From an uncultured Rhodospirillaceae bacterium (GTDB lineage Bacteria; Pseudomonadota; Alphaproteobacteria; Azospirillales; Azospirillaceae): 64,000 nucleotides of DNA. The notes beneath the pieces are model-generated. The model was not told where the DNA came from. It did no database searches and saw nothing but the letters and a program-made list of their open reading frames with translations. The stretch spans positions 1 through 64,000 of the forward strand of contig CALBDS010000033.1 in NCBI GenBank assembly GCA_937927415.1, read 5' to 3'. Of this stretch, positions 43,800-51,534 are shown piece by piece. Every line of letters begins with the position of its first letter. Within the stretch, counting starts at the first letter, position 1. A program made the translations under genes and the position numbers.

Positions 43800-44033
43800 T
43801 CAGAGAGGCAGCGGGTCGATGCCGTAGCGCCATCCGATCTTCAACTCGAGGTTCTCGTCTTCGATAAGCACGGTGCTCGGAACGCCCGAAAGCCCGACCG
43901 CCTGCGCCTCGGACACGGCTCCGGCGAACGCGGCGCCGCAGGTCGCGTAAGGGCCGTACAGGAGGCTGTCGCTGCGGACGACCCACTTGGTCTTTCTGTG
44001 CAGGACGAAAAAAATCCGCGTTTTTGTCTTCAT
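43800..44033 (-). CDS. Hypothetical protein (77 aa)
   Basis: A 77-residue protein starting MKTKTRIFFVLHRKTKWVV and ending KIGWRYGIDPLPL. The central part (SDSLLYGPYATCGAAFAGAVSEAQAVGLSG cut here into two features: a YGPY turn and an alanine-rich helix) resembles small DUF2188-like proteins only loosely. The start at 44033 is preferred over one 24 bases upstream. It lies in an AT-rich neighbourhood on the same strand as the response regulator. Function unknown. Confidence 0.55.
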   Translation of the reverse strand: MKTKTRIFFVLHRKTKWVVRSDSLLYGPYATCGAAFAGAVSEAQAVGLSGVPSTVLIEDENLELKIGWRYGIDPLPL

Positions 44034-44265
44034 TTCAGTACGCTCCAGAGCGATCATTCGCCAGAATTTTTGAAATTCCTGACAATATTACTCCCGGCAG
44101 ACCGCTCAAAGAGCCGGTATAATGATTTGGGTATTTATGCGTAATATTTCTATATATCATATGTCAATACAACATAATCGCCATATGACAAAATCTATTT
44201 CATCACCATGTCTTCTGTAAGCCGCGCCAAAATCTTCAAGCTGCCGAACATAGAGGAACACGACG

Positions 44266-44409
44266 ATGCCCCTTCGAACGCCCATAGCTTCCGGTTTCAC
44301 ACCCTTTTGGAGCACCGTGATGGAGTACTTCGTACCGCCGCTGGTGATCCCGGTCGCCATCGTGCTGGCCGTCGCGCTGTTCGCCCTGATTCATGGTCCC
44401 GTGGTCTGA
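44266..44409 (+). CDS. Small single-pass membrane protein (47 aa)
   Basis: A 47-residue frame with a GAGGAA ribosome site: a short polar start (MPLRTPIASGFTPFW) and one strong membrane helix (YFVPPLVIPVAIVLAVALFA), then IHGPVV and stop. It looks like a small inner-membrane peptide; no family recognised. The stop lies in the first unit of an 18-bp tandem duplication, so its C-terminus may have changed recently. Confidence 0.5.
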   Translation: MPLRTPIASGFTPFWSTVMEYFVPPLVIPVAIVLAVALFALIHGPVV

Positions 44410-44429
44410 CCTGGTCCCGTGGTCTGACC
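44394..44429. repeat. Exact 18-bp tandem duplication
   Basis: TGGTCCCGTGGTCTGACC occurs twice head to tail at 44394-44411 and 44412-44429. The first unit holds the stop codon of the small membrane protein. Confidence 0.95.
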
Positions 44430-44442
44430 TTGAGGCTTCGCC

Positions 44443-44684
44443 ATGCTCAAGAACCTCGAAAGGATGATCTTCGAGCGATGCGTCGCCCACGTCACGCTTC
44501 GCCCGGACGCTTTCAGCATGGAGAACCGCATCGAGGCTCCCGCCGTCAGGGGCGGCACGGTCCAATGTCATCTCATCACGGTGACCTACGCGCCGACCCG
44601 GATTTCCCGTACCTATCGGTCGGTGCCCCCTCCGACTGGAGCGGACAGTTCAGGAAGGATCTGGACGACGGGGCGTTCTACTGA
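44443..44684 (+). pseudogene. Possible frameshifted small gene
   Basis: The frame from 44443 (MLKNLERMIFERCVAHVTLR) has G/C-rich third positions until about 44590, after which that bias moves to another frame that reads DPDFPYLSVGAPSDWSGQFR and ends LDDGAFY at 44684. Together they look like one protein of about 80 residues broken by a single-base indel. No family recognised, so the reading is tentative; a sequencing error would give the same picture. Confidence 0.35.
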
Positions 44685-44727
44685 TCCGGCGATCGGTTCG
44701 TGCGGCCTCCGGAGATAGGCTTGCGTG

Positions 44728-45024
44728 TCACCGACGGCGTTCGAGCGTGCCCTGGCGGCGGCCTTCGCTGTCCCGGATGACCAGTTCGCCCTCGGCAAAG
44801 CCACGCTCGACGCTGCCGATGTGACGCCCGGCGTTGTCGCGCAACACGTGGCTCCCATTCACGCCCGCCTCGATACGCCCGATCGGCCGGCCGCCGCGGT
44901 CGCGGACGACACCGCCGGCATCGACCTGGTTGCCGGGATCGAAGAGAGGCGTGGAATTGTGCTCGCCGGCTGTCGCAGCGAAGGCGGCGGATGAAAGAAG
45001 AAGGGCGATGACGGCGGGCTTCAT
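44728..45024 (-). CDS. Small secreted protein with three internal repeats
   Basis: A 98-residue protein with a signal peptide (MKPAVIALLLSSAAFAATAG). The mature part is three successive units of about 21 residues: VVRDRGGRPIGRIEAG, HVLRDNAGRHIGSVERG and LVIRDSEGRRQGTLERR, each of the form VxRDxxGRxxGxxE. The spacing suggests a small beta-hairpin repeat on the periplasmic side. No known family named with confidence. Start at 45024 gives the signal peptide; an upstream Met adds only six residues. Confidence 0.7.
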   Translation of the reverse strand: MKPAVIALLLSSAAFAATAGEHNSTPLFDPGNQVDAGGVVRDRGGRPIGRIEAGVNGSHVLRDNAGRHIGSVERGFAEGELVIRDSEGRRQGTLERRR

Positions 45025-45141
45025 GGCGCCCCCCAAGGGCAACGTCCGGGTTTCTATCGTCTTCTATGTGGCGCTGCATCCACCCCTTTGCGAGTGCTTT
45101 CGCCCTTGATCTTGCGACACTTTCGCTTATGGGAGGTCCGC

Positions 45142-45549
45142 ATGCCGTTACGCCCCGAATATACCCTGCACCAATCCGACCTGAGCGAGTTCCTGTCCGC
45201 TTCGCTCTGGGAGGAGAAGAATGGAAACTCCCTCAGCATGCTCTCGGCGCTGGCCCGGCTCGGCATCGATCCCTGGGCTGAGGCGGCTCGCCTGGCGGCG
45301 CTGCGCAAGGACGCCGCGGCATCGGCGCTCGCCGTCATCCTCCGTCGGATTTCCACGCAACAGTCCGAACTCCCGGATGCCGTCACGACCGCGGATCGTC
45401 TGGTGAAGCTCCTGCCAGAAGGAGGATCCGCCACAGCCGTCACGGGTAAAACCGCCGGCCGGAACCGCCGCAAGGGAAGCATCGGCCCTTGGCTTCTCAT
45501 CGTGCTCATGGCGACCCTTATCGCCTGGATAATAAACATCTGGCCCTGA
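45142..45549 (+). CDS. Hypothetical tail-anchored protein (135 aa)
   Basis: A 135-residue protein. Residues 1-90 are soluble and helical (YTLHQSDLSEFLSASLWEEK, LARLGIDPWAEAARLAALRK, ALAVILRRISTQQSELP); a basic stretch (GKTAGRNRRKGS) leads to one C-terminal membrane helix (WLLIVLMATLIAWIINIW). So it is probably anchored by its tail with the bulk in the cytoplasm. The start at 45142 has a GGGAGG site 5 bases upstream. It converges on the large hybrid kinase, 41 bases away. No family recognised. Confidence 0.75.
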   Translation: MPLRPEYTLHQSDLSEFLSASLWEEKNGNSLSMLSALARLGIDPWAEAARLAALRKDAAASALAVILRRISTQQSELPDAVTTADRLVKLLPEGGSATAVTGKTAGRNRRKGSIGPWLLIVLMATLIAWIINIWP

Positions 45550-45590
45550 CCGCCCGCCCACAGGGACACAGGGCGGCGTTTTCCGGACCC

Positions 45591-48500
45591 TCAGGCGGCG
45601 GGGGTGCCGTCTGCCAGGACGCTTCGCACCGCCGCTGAGAGGTCCGGTGGCGCGACCGGCTTGTGCAGCAGCAAGAAGCCGCTGCTGCTGGCCTCCCGAA
45701 TCCGCTCCGGGGAGGTGTCGCCGGTCAGGATGATGCCGGGCACGGCGACCCCGAGGGCATTCCTCAGGTGCCGTATGACATCCGCCCCGGTCTCTTCGCC
45801 CCCGAGACGGTAGTCGGCGATGATCAGCTGCGGTGGCCGCTGCGGAGAGAACAGCGTCAGTGCCGTCTCCCGATCCACCGCGGCAGACACGCAGAACCCG
45901 TGCTGTGCAAGGTACTGCCGGATGCCGTCGAGCACCGCCGGGTCGTCATCGATCACCAGCACGTGCCGCCCAGCCCCGTCGAGCGCCGGTTCTGCGGACG
46001 GCTCGTCCACCGCTTCGACGTCATCGGCGACGGGGACAACGATTTCGAAGACCGAGCCCCGGCCAAGCGTCGAACGCACGCTGATCGGGTGATGGAGCAG
46101 CAAGGCGAGGCGGTCCACGATCGACAGGCCGAGCCCGAGCCCCTGCCGGCGGTCGCGCCCGAGGTTGCCGACCTGATGGAACTCCTCAAAGATCGCCTTG
46201 AGCTGCCCCTCGGGGATCCCCCGGCCGGTATCCCAGACCTGGATGCTCACGGTGTCGCCGACGCGGCGGCAGCCGATGAGGATGCGGCCCTTGTCCGTGT
46301 ACTTCACGGCGTTGGCGAGGAGGTTCTGGAGGATGCGGCCCAACAGTTTCGGGTCGCTGCGAACCGTGACGCTGGTACCGACCGAGCGCAGCGTCAACCC
46401 CGCGGCCTCGGCAAGCGGCCCGAACTCCTCGACCAGACGGCCGATGAGCGTGCCCAGCCGGAACGGCTTCGGCTGGACACCGACCACGCCGGCGTCCAGC
46501 CGCGACACGTGCAGAATCTCTTCCAGCATCAGATGAAGGGCGGTCAGGGTGTTGCCCAGATTGGTCAGCAACCGAGCCGCATTGGGTGTGAGATCCTGAT
46601 TGGACAGCAGGTGGTGGAACAGCACCGCCGCCTGCACCGGCTGGCGCAGATCGTGGCTGGCGGCGGCAAGGAAGCGGGTCTTGCCGGCGCTCGCCTGCTC
46701 CGCCATCGCCTTGGCGTCATCCAGGGCCCGCCGGACGCGGTTGCGTTCGGTGACGTCCTCGATGCCCAAAAGGATCAGTGGGCGGTCGGATCGTCTCAGC
46801 GGGCGGGCGTTGATCTGCAGCGCGCGCGGCCCCTCGGCATCGTGCCCGGCCGTGATCTCCAGCGCCTCGACCGTGGAACCGTCGGCGATCGTCGCCTTCA
46901 GGCGCTCGTCCAGGGCGGCATCCCGGAAAACCCCGCCGGCGAGGTCGCCCAGCGGATGCCCGAGCGTCGCGTCCGGTGTGGCGGCGAACATGCGGTAGTA
47001 GGACTGGCTGGCCGCCACCACGGTCAGGCCGGCGTCGAACACCAGCAGCGGCTCGCGCACGGTATCGACGATGGCTTCGGCGAAGTCGCGGGCCGCCTGG
47101 ACCCTGTCCTGGATGGCCGCCCGTTCCATGGCGAGGCCCAGGACGTTGGCGACCGCCTGCACGAACTCGATGTCGTCGTCGCCGAACCGCCACGGCTGCC
47201 GGCTGTACAACGCCAGAACGGCCGGCCCGTCCGCGCCCTCCCCGGCAAAGGCGACGCCGACCCCGCTGGCCAGGCCGGGAACGGGGGGGCCGCCGGGCAT
47301 GCGCCGGTCGGTGGCGAAATCGCCGACGACCAGAGGCTGCCGCGACCAGAAGACCTGCCCGAGGTGCGATGCGGGATCGCCCGGCACCACGTGGGGAACG
47401 GCCCCGGGCTGGTCCCAACCGCAACCCTCCAGAAGCCTCAACGTTCCGGCATCCCCCGACGGGACGAAGACGCCGGCGCAGTCGGCACCGAAGGTTTCGG
47501 CGATAAGGCTGCAGGCCGCGTGGAGAAGCGCGTCCGTGGCCTCATCACCCAACGCCTTGCGGCTCAGATCGGCGACCAGCTTCTGCTGCCGGGCCCGCTC
47601 GCCGAGGATGGCGGCGGTGCGCTTCAGCGCCGTGACGTCGCTGAAGGTGATGACGGTTCCTTCGATCCGGTTGTCCTGCGTGCGGTACGGATGGATCCGG
47701 CGCAGCAGCGTGCTGCCGCTCTCGGTCTTCACCTCGCGTTCCAGGGACGACAGTGTGCCGAGGACCTCATGGATATCGGTCATCAGGTCCGGGTCGCTGA
47801 AATGGCGCGACACGTCGGTGACCGGCCGCCCGACGTCCGTCGGTATCAGCGAGAACAGGCGCGTTGCCGGCGCGGTGAACCGCTTGATGCGCAGATCGGG
47901 TGATAGGAAGAGCGTGGCGATGTCGGTGCTGGCCAGCAGATTGCTCAGGTCGTTGCTCGTGGTCTCCAGTTCGTCGACCTTTTCGTGGAGCTGGCTGTTG
48001 ACCGTGCCGAGTTCCTCGTTCAACGACTGCAGTTCCTCCCTCGATGTTTCCATCTCCTCGCTGGAGGATTGCTGCTCCTCGTTGATCGACAGGATTTCCT
48101 CGTTGGCCGCACGCAGGGCTTCGTTCGACGCCTCCAGTTCCAGGATGGTGGCGCCCAGATCCTCGCGCGTCACCCGCAGTTCGTGTTCGAGCTGTTCGAT
48201 GGCGGTGGCTTCGGCCGACGCCTCGAAGGCGGCAGGGAGCCCGCCGCCGGCCGGCGCTGCCGGTTCCGCCACCGTTTCCCGGACGAAGGTCACCAGCAGC
48301 AGGCCTTCCTTCGCCTGCGGCGGGCGGACCGGGGCCACGGTGACGGTGGCCAGCGACAGAACACCGCCCCGCGTCTGGCGAACCCCGGTAACGGTCACGC
48401 GTTGCCCCGACGACCGGGCCTGCTCCACGGCGCCGCGCACCTTCAGGCGCAGGTCGCCCCGCATCATGGCCATCAGGTCCTGCGGCATTTCCCCGGTCGG

Positions 48501-50192
48501 CAGGTCGAGGAAGTCGCCGGTCGGGCCGTACAGGTAGAGGATCCGGTGCCGCTGGTCCATCAGCACAGCCGCCGGCGCGTAAGCCAGCAGCAGCGCATGC
48601 CGGGTGATCTCGGCCGGGCTGACCCGGGCGGTGACGGGCGACGCCGGGACCGCCGCCACCGATGCGCCGACGGGCGCCGGCAGGGTCAGGTTGTACCGGC
48701 GGCCGTTGCCAAGCTTGCGGTAAAGGCGCCACTTCTTGGACAGCGGCTCGAACATGTCGGTGCGGGCGCTGACGGTCTCGGCGGATCCCAGGAACAGGCT
48801 GCCGCCGTCACCCAGGCCGAAATGAAACAGTTCGAGGATCGACCGCTGGGCCGTCGGGTCGATGTAGATCAGGACGTTGCGGCAACTGATCAGGTCGAGG
48901 TTGGAGAAGGGGGGATCGCTGATCATGTTCTGAACGGCGAAGCTGACCATTTCCCGCAGCGGCCGGTTGACCTTGTAGCCGGCGTCGACACGGGTGAAGA
49001 AACGCGCCAGCCGTTCCGCCGACACATCGACCGCAATGGTTTCCGGATAGACGCCGGCCCGCGCGACGTCCAGCGCGTGCGTGTCGATGTCGGTGCCGAA
49101 CACCTTGATGTCGCGGGTCCGGTTTGCCGAGGCGCAGGCTTCCGTCAGCAGCATGGCGATGGAGTAGACCTCCTCGCCGGTGGCGCAGCCGGGAACCCAC
49201 ACGCGGATCGGCCGCCCGGAGCCGTGGTCCCGCACCAGGGGGCCGAGGACCGCCTCGTCGAGAATGGCGAACGCCTCCGGGTCGCGGAAGAAACGGGTGA
49301 CGCTGATCAGGATGTCGCGCGCCAACTGCTCGACCTCGCCGGGATGGGTTCCCAGGAAGTCGCGGTAGCGGCGCATGCTGTCGATCTGGTGGATGCCCAT
49401 GCGCCGTTCGATGCGCCGGACCAGCGTGCGTGTCTTGTAGGCCCGGTAGTCGTAACGGCTGCGCGCCTGCATCAATGCAAGGATGTGGTCGAGTTCCTCT
49501 CTGTCGGAGGGTGGATCGGCGTCGGTCGTGCGGGTGTGGATGTACGGCTGGTGGATGTAGCGGACCAGCGCCTCGGCCATCCGCTCCGGCGCCAGCACGT
49601 AGTCGGCCAGGCCGGTCGCGATGGCGCTGCGCGGCATGCCGTCGAACGCCGCCGTCGCAGGGTCCTGGACAACGACCAGGCCACCGGATTCCTTCACCGC
49701 CATCAACCCGATCGTGCCGTCAGCCCCCGACCCGGACAGCACGATGCAGATGGCGCTCTGCTCCCACGCAGCCGCCAGTGACCGAAAGAAGACATCGATC
49801 GGCAGCGCCGTCCCGTCGTCCGACGGCTCCCCGACGACGAAGCGCCCCCGCACCGTGGACAGCATCTTGCCCGCCGGGGCAACGTAGATGTGGTCCGCCT
49901 CAACCGGCATCCCGTCTTCGACGCTGCGGACCGGCAACAACGGCGTGGCCTTGGCCAGGAGGTCCACCATCAGCCGTTCATTGTTCGGCGTGCGGTGCTG
50001 GATGATCACCAGGGCGAGCCCGCTCACCGCTGGCACGGCCTGCAGCAAGGCGGTGATGGCCTTGAACCCACCGGCCGACGCACCGACCCCGACCACCGCC
50101 ACCGGTTCGCCCGGATGCTTGGCGGATATTTGTTGCCCAGGATCGGGGTGCGCGGCATCCTGGCCGGCGGCGTTGCTGGAAACTGTCATCAT
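45591..50192 (-). CDS. CheB-CheR-PAS-GAF hybrid histidine kinase with receiver
   Basis: A 1533-residue multidomain signalling protein. Order: CheB methylesterase (about 30-215; Ser39 in GASAGG, His66 in IIQHRTPN, Asp in LSGSGADGT), CheR methyltransferase (about 230-495; VWVPGCATGEEVYSIAMLL, NVLIYI), a long coiled coil (about 660-770), PAS (about 775-885), GAF (about 900-1040), PAS (about 1060-1170), HisKA with FLAAASHDLRQPVQA (His near 1183), HATPase with NLLANAVKYTDKG and GLGLGLSIV, and a C-terminal receiver (VIDDDPAVLDGI, phospho-Asp in LIIADYRLGG near 1459). Such proteins couple reversible glutamyl methylation chemistry to phosphorelay control. It carries no membrane segment, so it is cytoplasmic. 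The ATG-ATG start at 50192 is used. Partner unknown; the response regulator at 42952-43614 is possible. Confidence 0.92.
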   Translation of the reverse strand: MMTVSSNAAGQDAAHPDPGQQISAKHPGEPVAVVGVGASAGGFKAITALLQAVPAVSGLALVIIQHRTPNNERLMVDLLAKATPLLPVRSVEDGMPVEADHIYVAPAGKMLSTVRGRFVVGEPSDDGTALPIDVFFRSLAAAWEQSAICIVLSGSGADGTIGLMAVKESGGLVVVQDPATAAFDGMPRSAIATGLADYVLAPERMAEALVRYIHQPYIHTRTTDADPPSDREELDHILALMQARSRYDYRAYKTRTLVRRIERRMGIHQIDSMRRYRDFLGTHPGEVEQLARDILISVTRFFRDPEAFAILDEAVLGPLVRDHGSGRPIRVWVPGCATGEEVYSIAMLLTEACASANRTRDIKVFGTDIDTHALDVARAGVYPETIAVDVSAERLARFFTRVDAGYKVNRPLREMVSFAVQNMISDPPFSNLDLISCRNVLIYIDPTAQRSILELFHFGLGDGGSLFLGSAETVSARTDMFEPLSKKWRLYRKLGNGRRYNLTLPAPVGASVAAVPASPVTARVSPAEITRHALLLAYAPAAVLMDQRHRILYLYGPTGDFLDLPTGEMPQDLMAMMRGDLRLKVRGAVEQARSSGQRVTVTGVRQTRGGVLSLATVTVAPVRPPQAKEGLLLVTFVRETVAEPAAPAGGGLPAAFEASAEATAIEQLEHELRVTREDLGATILELEASNEALRAANEEILSINEEQQSSSEEMETSREELQSLNEELGTVNSQLHEKVDELETTSNDLSNLLASTDIATLFLSPDLRIKRFTAPATRLFSLIPTDVGRPVTDVSRHFSDPDLMTDIHEVLGTLSSLEREVKTESGSTLLRRIHPYRTQDNRIEGTVITFSDVTALKRTAAILGERARQQKLVADLSRKALGDEATDALLHAACSLIAETFGADCAGVFVPSGDAGTLRLLEGCGWDQPGAVPHVVPGDPASHLGQVFWSRQPLVVGDFATDRRMPGGPPVPGLASGVGVAFAGEGADGPAVLALYSRQPWRFGDDDIEFVQAVANVLGLAMERAAIQDRVQAARDFAEAIVDTVREPLLVFDAGLTVVAASQSYYRMFAATPDATLGHPLGDLAGGVFRDAALDERLKATIADGSTVEALEITAGHDAEGPRALQINARPLRRSDRPLILLGIEDVTERNRVRRALDDAKAMAEQASAGKTRFLAAASHDLRQPVQAAVLFHHLLSNQDLTPNAARLLTNLGNTLTALHLMLEEILHVSRLDAGVVGVQPKPFRLGTLIGRLVEEFGPLAEAAGLTLRSVGTSVTVRSDPKLLGRILQNLLANAVKYTDKGRILIGCRRVGDTVSIQVWDTGRGIPEGQLKAIFEEFHQVGNLGRDRRQGLGLGLSIVDRLALLLHHPISVRSTLGRGSVFEIVVPVADDVEAVDEPSAEPALDGAGRHVLVIDDDPAVLDGIRQYLAQHGFCVSAAVDRETALTLFSPQRPPQLIIADYRLGGEETGADVIRHLRNALGVAVPGIILTGDTSPERIREASSSGFLLLHKPVAPPDLSAAVRSVLADGTPAA

Positions 50193-50572
50193 GCCCTCGA
50201 ATCCGCCGAACGGAGTCCGCGCTCCAAGGCCTCGGCACTATACAGTTCCGGCTTGCGAAAAGAGTATTTTTCTCTCTTTTCAGGACACAAGCCTATAGAG
50301 GCAACCAGCAGGAGGCCATACCAACCATCACAACAAAATATAACTCAATTCGATACGTCGGCGGGGGGAAAATCAACAGCATACTATGGCGTATACATAT
50401 CGCATCCTGATTATGCCTTTTGACTCATATGAGTCCGATTTCCTGTCCATACTTCATTGATGATCTTCATGGTATGACCACTGGCAGTATTGCAAGCACC
50501 ACCGGATAACAGGGCCATTGCTCAACTGGCTCCAACGCATCAAGGCAACCTTGACACTTGATCAGGCTCTGA
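50193..50572. other. AT-rich gap upstream of the hybrid kinase
   Basis: 380 bases with no gene, AT-rich between about 50250 and 50440. It should hold the kinase promoter. A perfect 14-bp palindrome GACTCATATGAGTC lies at 50422-50435, 230 bases before the kinase start. Confidence 0.5.
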
Positions 50573-50844
50573 GAGCCCGTTTTGAAAGTCTGGAGAAGGG
50601 AGGCGTTTTCGGTTGGGAGGAACGAGGCGGTGGTTCGCGGGCGCCCGCCCGGCTTGGGCGGTGGGATCAGCGGTTCGATCAAACGGAACTGGTCATCGCT
50701 CAGGGCTTGGCCGGCGCCGTAATCGCCAACCAGCCGACGGTCTTCGGGCGTCCACATCGGCAGCCTCCGACAGGGAGTGTTCCCCTCCCAACAGCCATCC
50801 CCTCAGAGCCTCACACTGCCACCGTCAACTTTCAAAACGGGCTC
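50573..50844. mobile_element. 272-bp deleted IS5-family (IS1031-like) element
   Basis: Perfect 17-bp inverted repeats, GAGCCCGTTTTGAAAGT at 50573-50589 and its complement at 50828-50844, are flanked by a TGA direct repeat (50570-50572 and 50845-50847). This fits the 3-bp TNA target of the IS1031 group. Inside is only the N-terminal part of the transposase. It is a MITE-like internal deletion that could be moved only by a full-length relative elsewhere. Confidence 0.85.
50625..50757 (-). pseudogene. IS5-family transposase, N-terminal fragment
   Basis: The frame begins MWTPEDRRLVGDYGAGQALS and continues DDQFRLIEPLIPPPKPGGRP, the DUF4096-like N-terminal domain of IS5 transposases. Similarity ends after about 43 residues, and the frame then runs into the far terminal repeat (LLQTFKTGS). 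The DDE catalytic domain is missing. Confidence 0.85.
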
Positions 50845-50862
50845 TGACCGGTGCCTGTCACC

Positions 50863-51327
50863 TCACATACTCGTCACGGTTCCGGGGCTTGGACGGCTGG
50901 AGAGGCTGCAGGGTGATACCACGCTACCGCGCAACCCTTGCGATGACCGAATAGGCGTGCCGGTGTTCGTTCCGGCGCTTCTCCTCGCCCGCCCCGCGCG
51001 CTGCCCGAGGCCGCTGTGCGGGCGCTCCTCGTTGTAATGGCGGCGCCACCTCTCGATGATCCGACGGGCTTCGGGCAAGCTGGCGAACCAGTTTTCGTTC
51101 AGACATTCATCGCGGACTTTGCCGTTGAAGCTCTCGCCGTAGCCGTTCTGCATGGGTTTGCCGGGCTGAATGAACCTGAGCTGGACGCCGGTCTTCAGCG
51201 ACCACAACAACAGGGCCTTTCTGGTGAATTCCGGACCGTTGTCCATGACGATCTCCTCGGGCAGGCCGTGCAGGACGGCCAACCGGTCGAGCAGACGGGC
51301 ACCTCGCTCGCCCGGATACTCCCCCCC
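50863..51327 (-). pseudogene. IS3-family OrfB fragment (IS407-like), C-terminal half
   Basis: The translation contains LHGLPEEIVMDNGPEFTRKA (second catalytic Asp), GVQLRFIQPGKPMQNGYGES (catalytic Glu in GES) and CLNENWFASLPEARRIIERW, ending RRHYNEERPHSGLG, the conserved C-terminal half of OrfB. The part with the first Asp and all of orfA are missing on its upstream side, where sequence changes abruptly near 51327. It lies immediately outside the left edge of copy 2 and may mark the rearrangement that placed it. Confidence 0.8.
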
Positions 51328-51359
51328 ATGACGCCACTGGACTTTGGCGGTAGCGCCGC

Positions 51360-51401
51360 CCGCCGGGACAACCCTTCCGGCCGGAAGGGCTGTCCCGGCG
51401 G
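51360..51401. repeat. 42-bp near-perfect palindrome
   Basis: Positions 51360-51380 and 51381-51401 are reverse complements except for one pair (A at 51371 opposite C at 51390). The centre is CCTTCCGGCCGGAAGG. It lies in otherwise featureless DNA between the IS3 fragment and copy 2. It could be an element end, a folded transcript or a recombination hotspot. Confidence 0.9.
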
Positions 51402-51534
51402 CTGCGCGCCTACACCATCAGATGGGACTCCATCAAAACCAGATTCAACACTCGCGACACGGCAGTCCGGGATCACAAAAAGCTTTTGCATCCCGCATTC
51501 CATGGGATCTCGCCGAGAGCGCCGGTTCCAACGC

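Noticed and set aside
44393..44430. The 18-bp tandem repeat as an attachment site or IS target duplication
   Set aside because: The units are directly adjacent with nothing between them, so simple replication slippage explains them.
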